Made by a program: the position numbers and the translations under genes | Origin: SIG673 sp964520875 | GTDB lineage: Bacteria; Bacillota; Clostridia; Oscillospirales; CAG-272 | Direction of reading: 5' to 3' | NCBI GenBank assembly: GCA_964520875.1 | Contig: CAZFQJ010000093.1 | Location: forward strand, 1-6,445 | DNA: 6,445 nt | Part shown: in pieces, positions 6,295-6,445 of the stretch | Numbering within the stretch: the stretch's first letter is position 1 | How the letters are laid out: every line of letters starts with the position of its first letter | The notes under the pieces: generated by a model | Databases searched by the model: none | What the model was told of the DNA's origin: nothing | What the model saw: only the letters and a program-made list of their open reading frames with translations

Positions 6295-6346
6295 TAGCTT
6301 TTTCAAAAAAAGTGTAAAAATATTTTTTGTGAACAAAATGTAAAAA
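6283..6346. repeat. Three short direct repeats in the AT-rich rpsT upstream region
   Basis: TGTAAAAA occurs at 6283-6290, 6313-6320 and 6339-6346 (starts 30 and 26 bp apart). On the minus strand each reads TTTTTACA, containing a near-consensus -35 (TTTACA). They may be UP-element-like or regulator sites for rpsT, or simply reflect the extreme A/T content. Confidence 0.3.
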
Positions 6347-6368
6347 AATAAATATCTCCAAAAATTTC

Positions 6369-6397
6369 TTGACAATTTAAAATAAGAATGATATAAT
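6369..6397 (+). promoter_or_regulatory. Perfect-consensus sigma-70/sigma-A promoter reading out of the window
   Basis: TTGACA (6369-6374), a 17-bp spacer, TATAAT (6392-6397), preceded by A/T-rich DNA. The start is expected near 6403-6405. It is divergent from rpsT and drives whatever lies to the right; no start codon with a ribosome site appears in the remaining 40 bases. Confidence 0.9.
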
Positions 6398-6402
6398 ATA
6401 CG

Positions 6403-6445
6403 CTGATGTAGTAAGCGACAGACGCTTACTCGTGATGAGGACCTC
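6403..6445 (+). other. Start of a structured leader or small RNA, cut by window end
   Basis: Directly after the strong promoter, AGTAAGCG (6410-6417) and CGCTTACT (6423-6430) form a perfect 8-bp hairpin with an ACAGA loop. GTGATGAGGAC (6432-6442) follows. The UGAUGAGGA string resembles the 5' side of T-box Stem I, where a kink-turn-like element sits at the base, but no AGUA bulge, specifier or T-box sequence is in view. Other riboswitch classes or a small RNA remain possible. Confidence 0.35.

Noticed and set aside
5923..6343. Two overlapping plus-strand open frames (94 and 95 residues)
   Set aside because: Both are antisense to or overlap rpsT, which is unmistakable on the minus strand; neither has a convincing ribosome site or motif.
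1..6445. CRISPR array, insertion sequence, tRNA or rRNA
   Set aside because: No regularly spaced long repeats, transposase motifs, terminal inverted repeats or tRNA cloverleaf sequences were seen on either strand.

Overview
The window looks like chromosomal DNA from a Clostridia-type Firmicute. The evidence is good SD-type ribosome sites (such as AGGGGGA and AAGGAGG), heavy use of ATA for Ile and AGA for Arg, very AT-rich intergenic DNA beside moderate-GC genes, two promoters matching the sigma-70/sigma-A consensus exactly, and strong Rho-independent terminators. The species cannot be named from this sequence alone.

Layout, left to right. (1) Positions 1-725 hold the 3' third of pnp (polynucleotide phosphorylase): the end of the catalytic core, then KH and S1 RNA-binding domains. 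A long-loop hairpin follows. (2) Positions 836-1768 hold a nucleoside hydrolase family protein, closed by a strong terminator at 1775-1825. (3) Positions 1892-5940 form one self-contained transcription unit. It has a perfect -35/-10 promoter embedded in dyad and repeat sequences, a 152-residue protein with a basic amphipathic segment and a coiled coil, three GT-B (GT4-like) glycosyltransferases in tight tandem, and a long bidirectional terminator. (4) Positions 5956-6222 hold rpsT (ribosomal protein S20) on the minus strand, converging on the same terminator. (5) Positions 6223-6445 are AT-rich and gene-free. They carry the likely rpsT promoter (leftward) and a second perfect-consensus promoter (rightward) that starts a structured leader or RNA cut off by the window end.

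The housekeeping parts (pnp, nucleoside hydrolase, rpsT) concern RNA turnover, nucleoside salvage and translation. The accessory part is the glycosyltransferase cassette. The last two transferases are clear paralogs of each other. The small first protein resembles the non-catalytic N-terminal part of proteins found in surface-polysaccharide clusters, so it may be a membrane-associated scaffold for the transferases (inference). The cassette has no priming transferase, flippase, polymerase or sugar-nucleotide synthesis gene, so it probably decorates a glycan or protein made elsewhere. No transposon, CRISPR array, tRNA or rRNA gene is seen.
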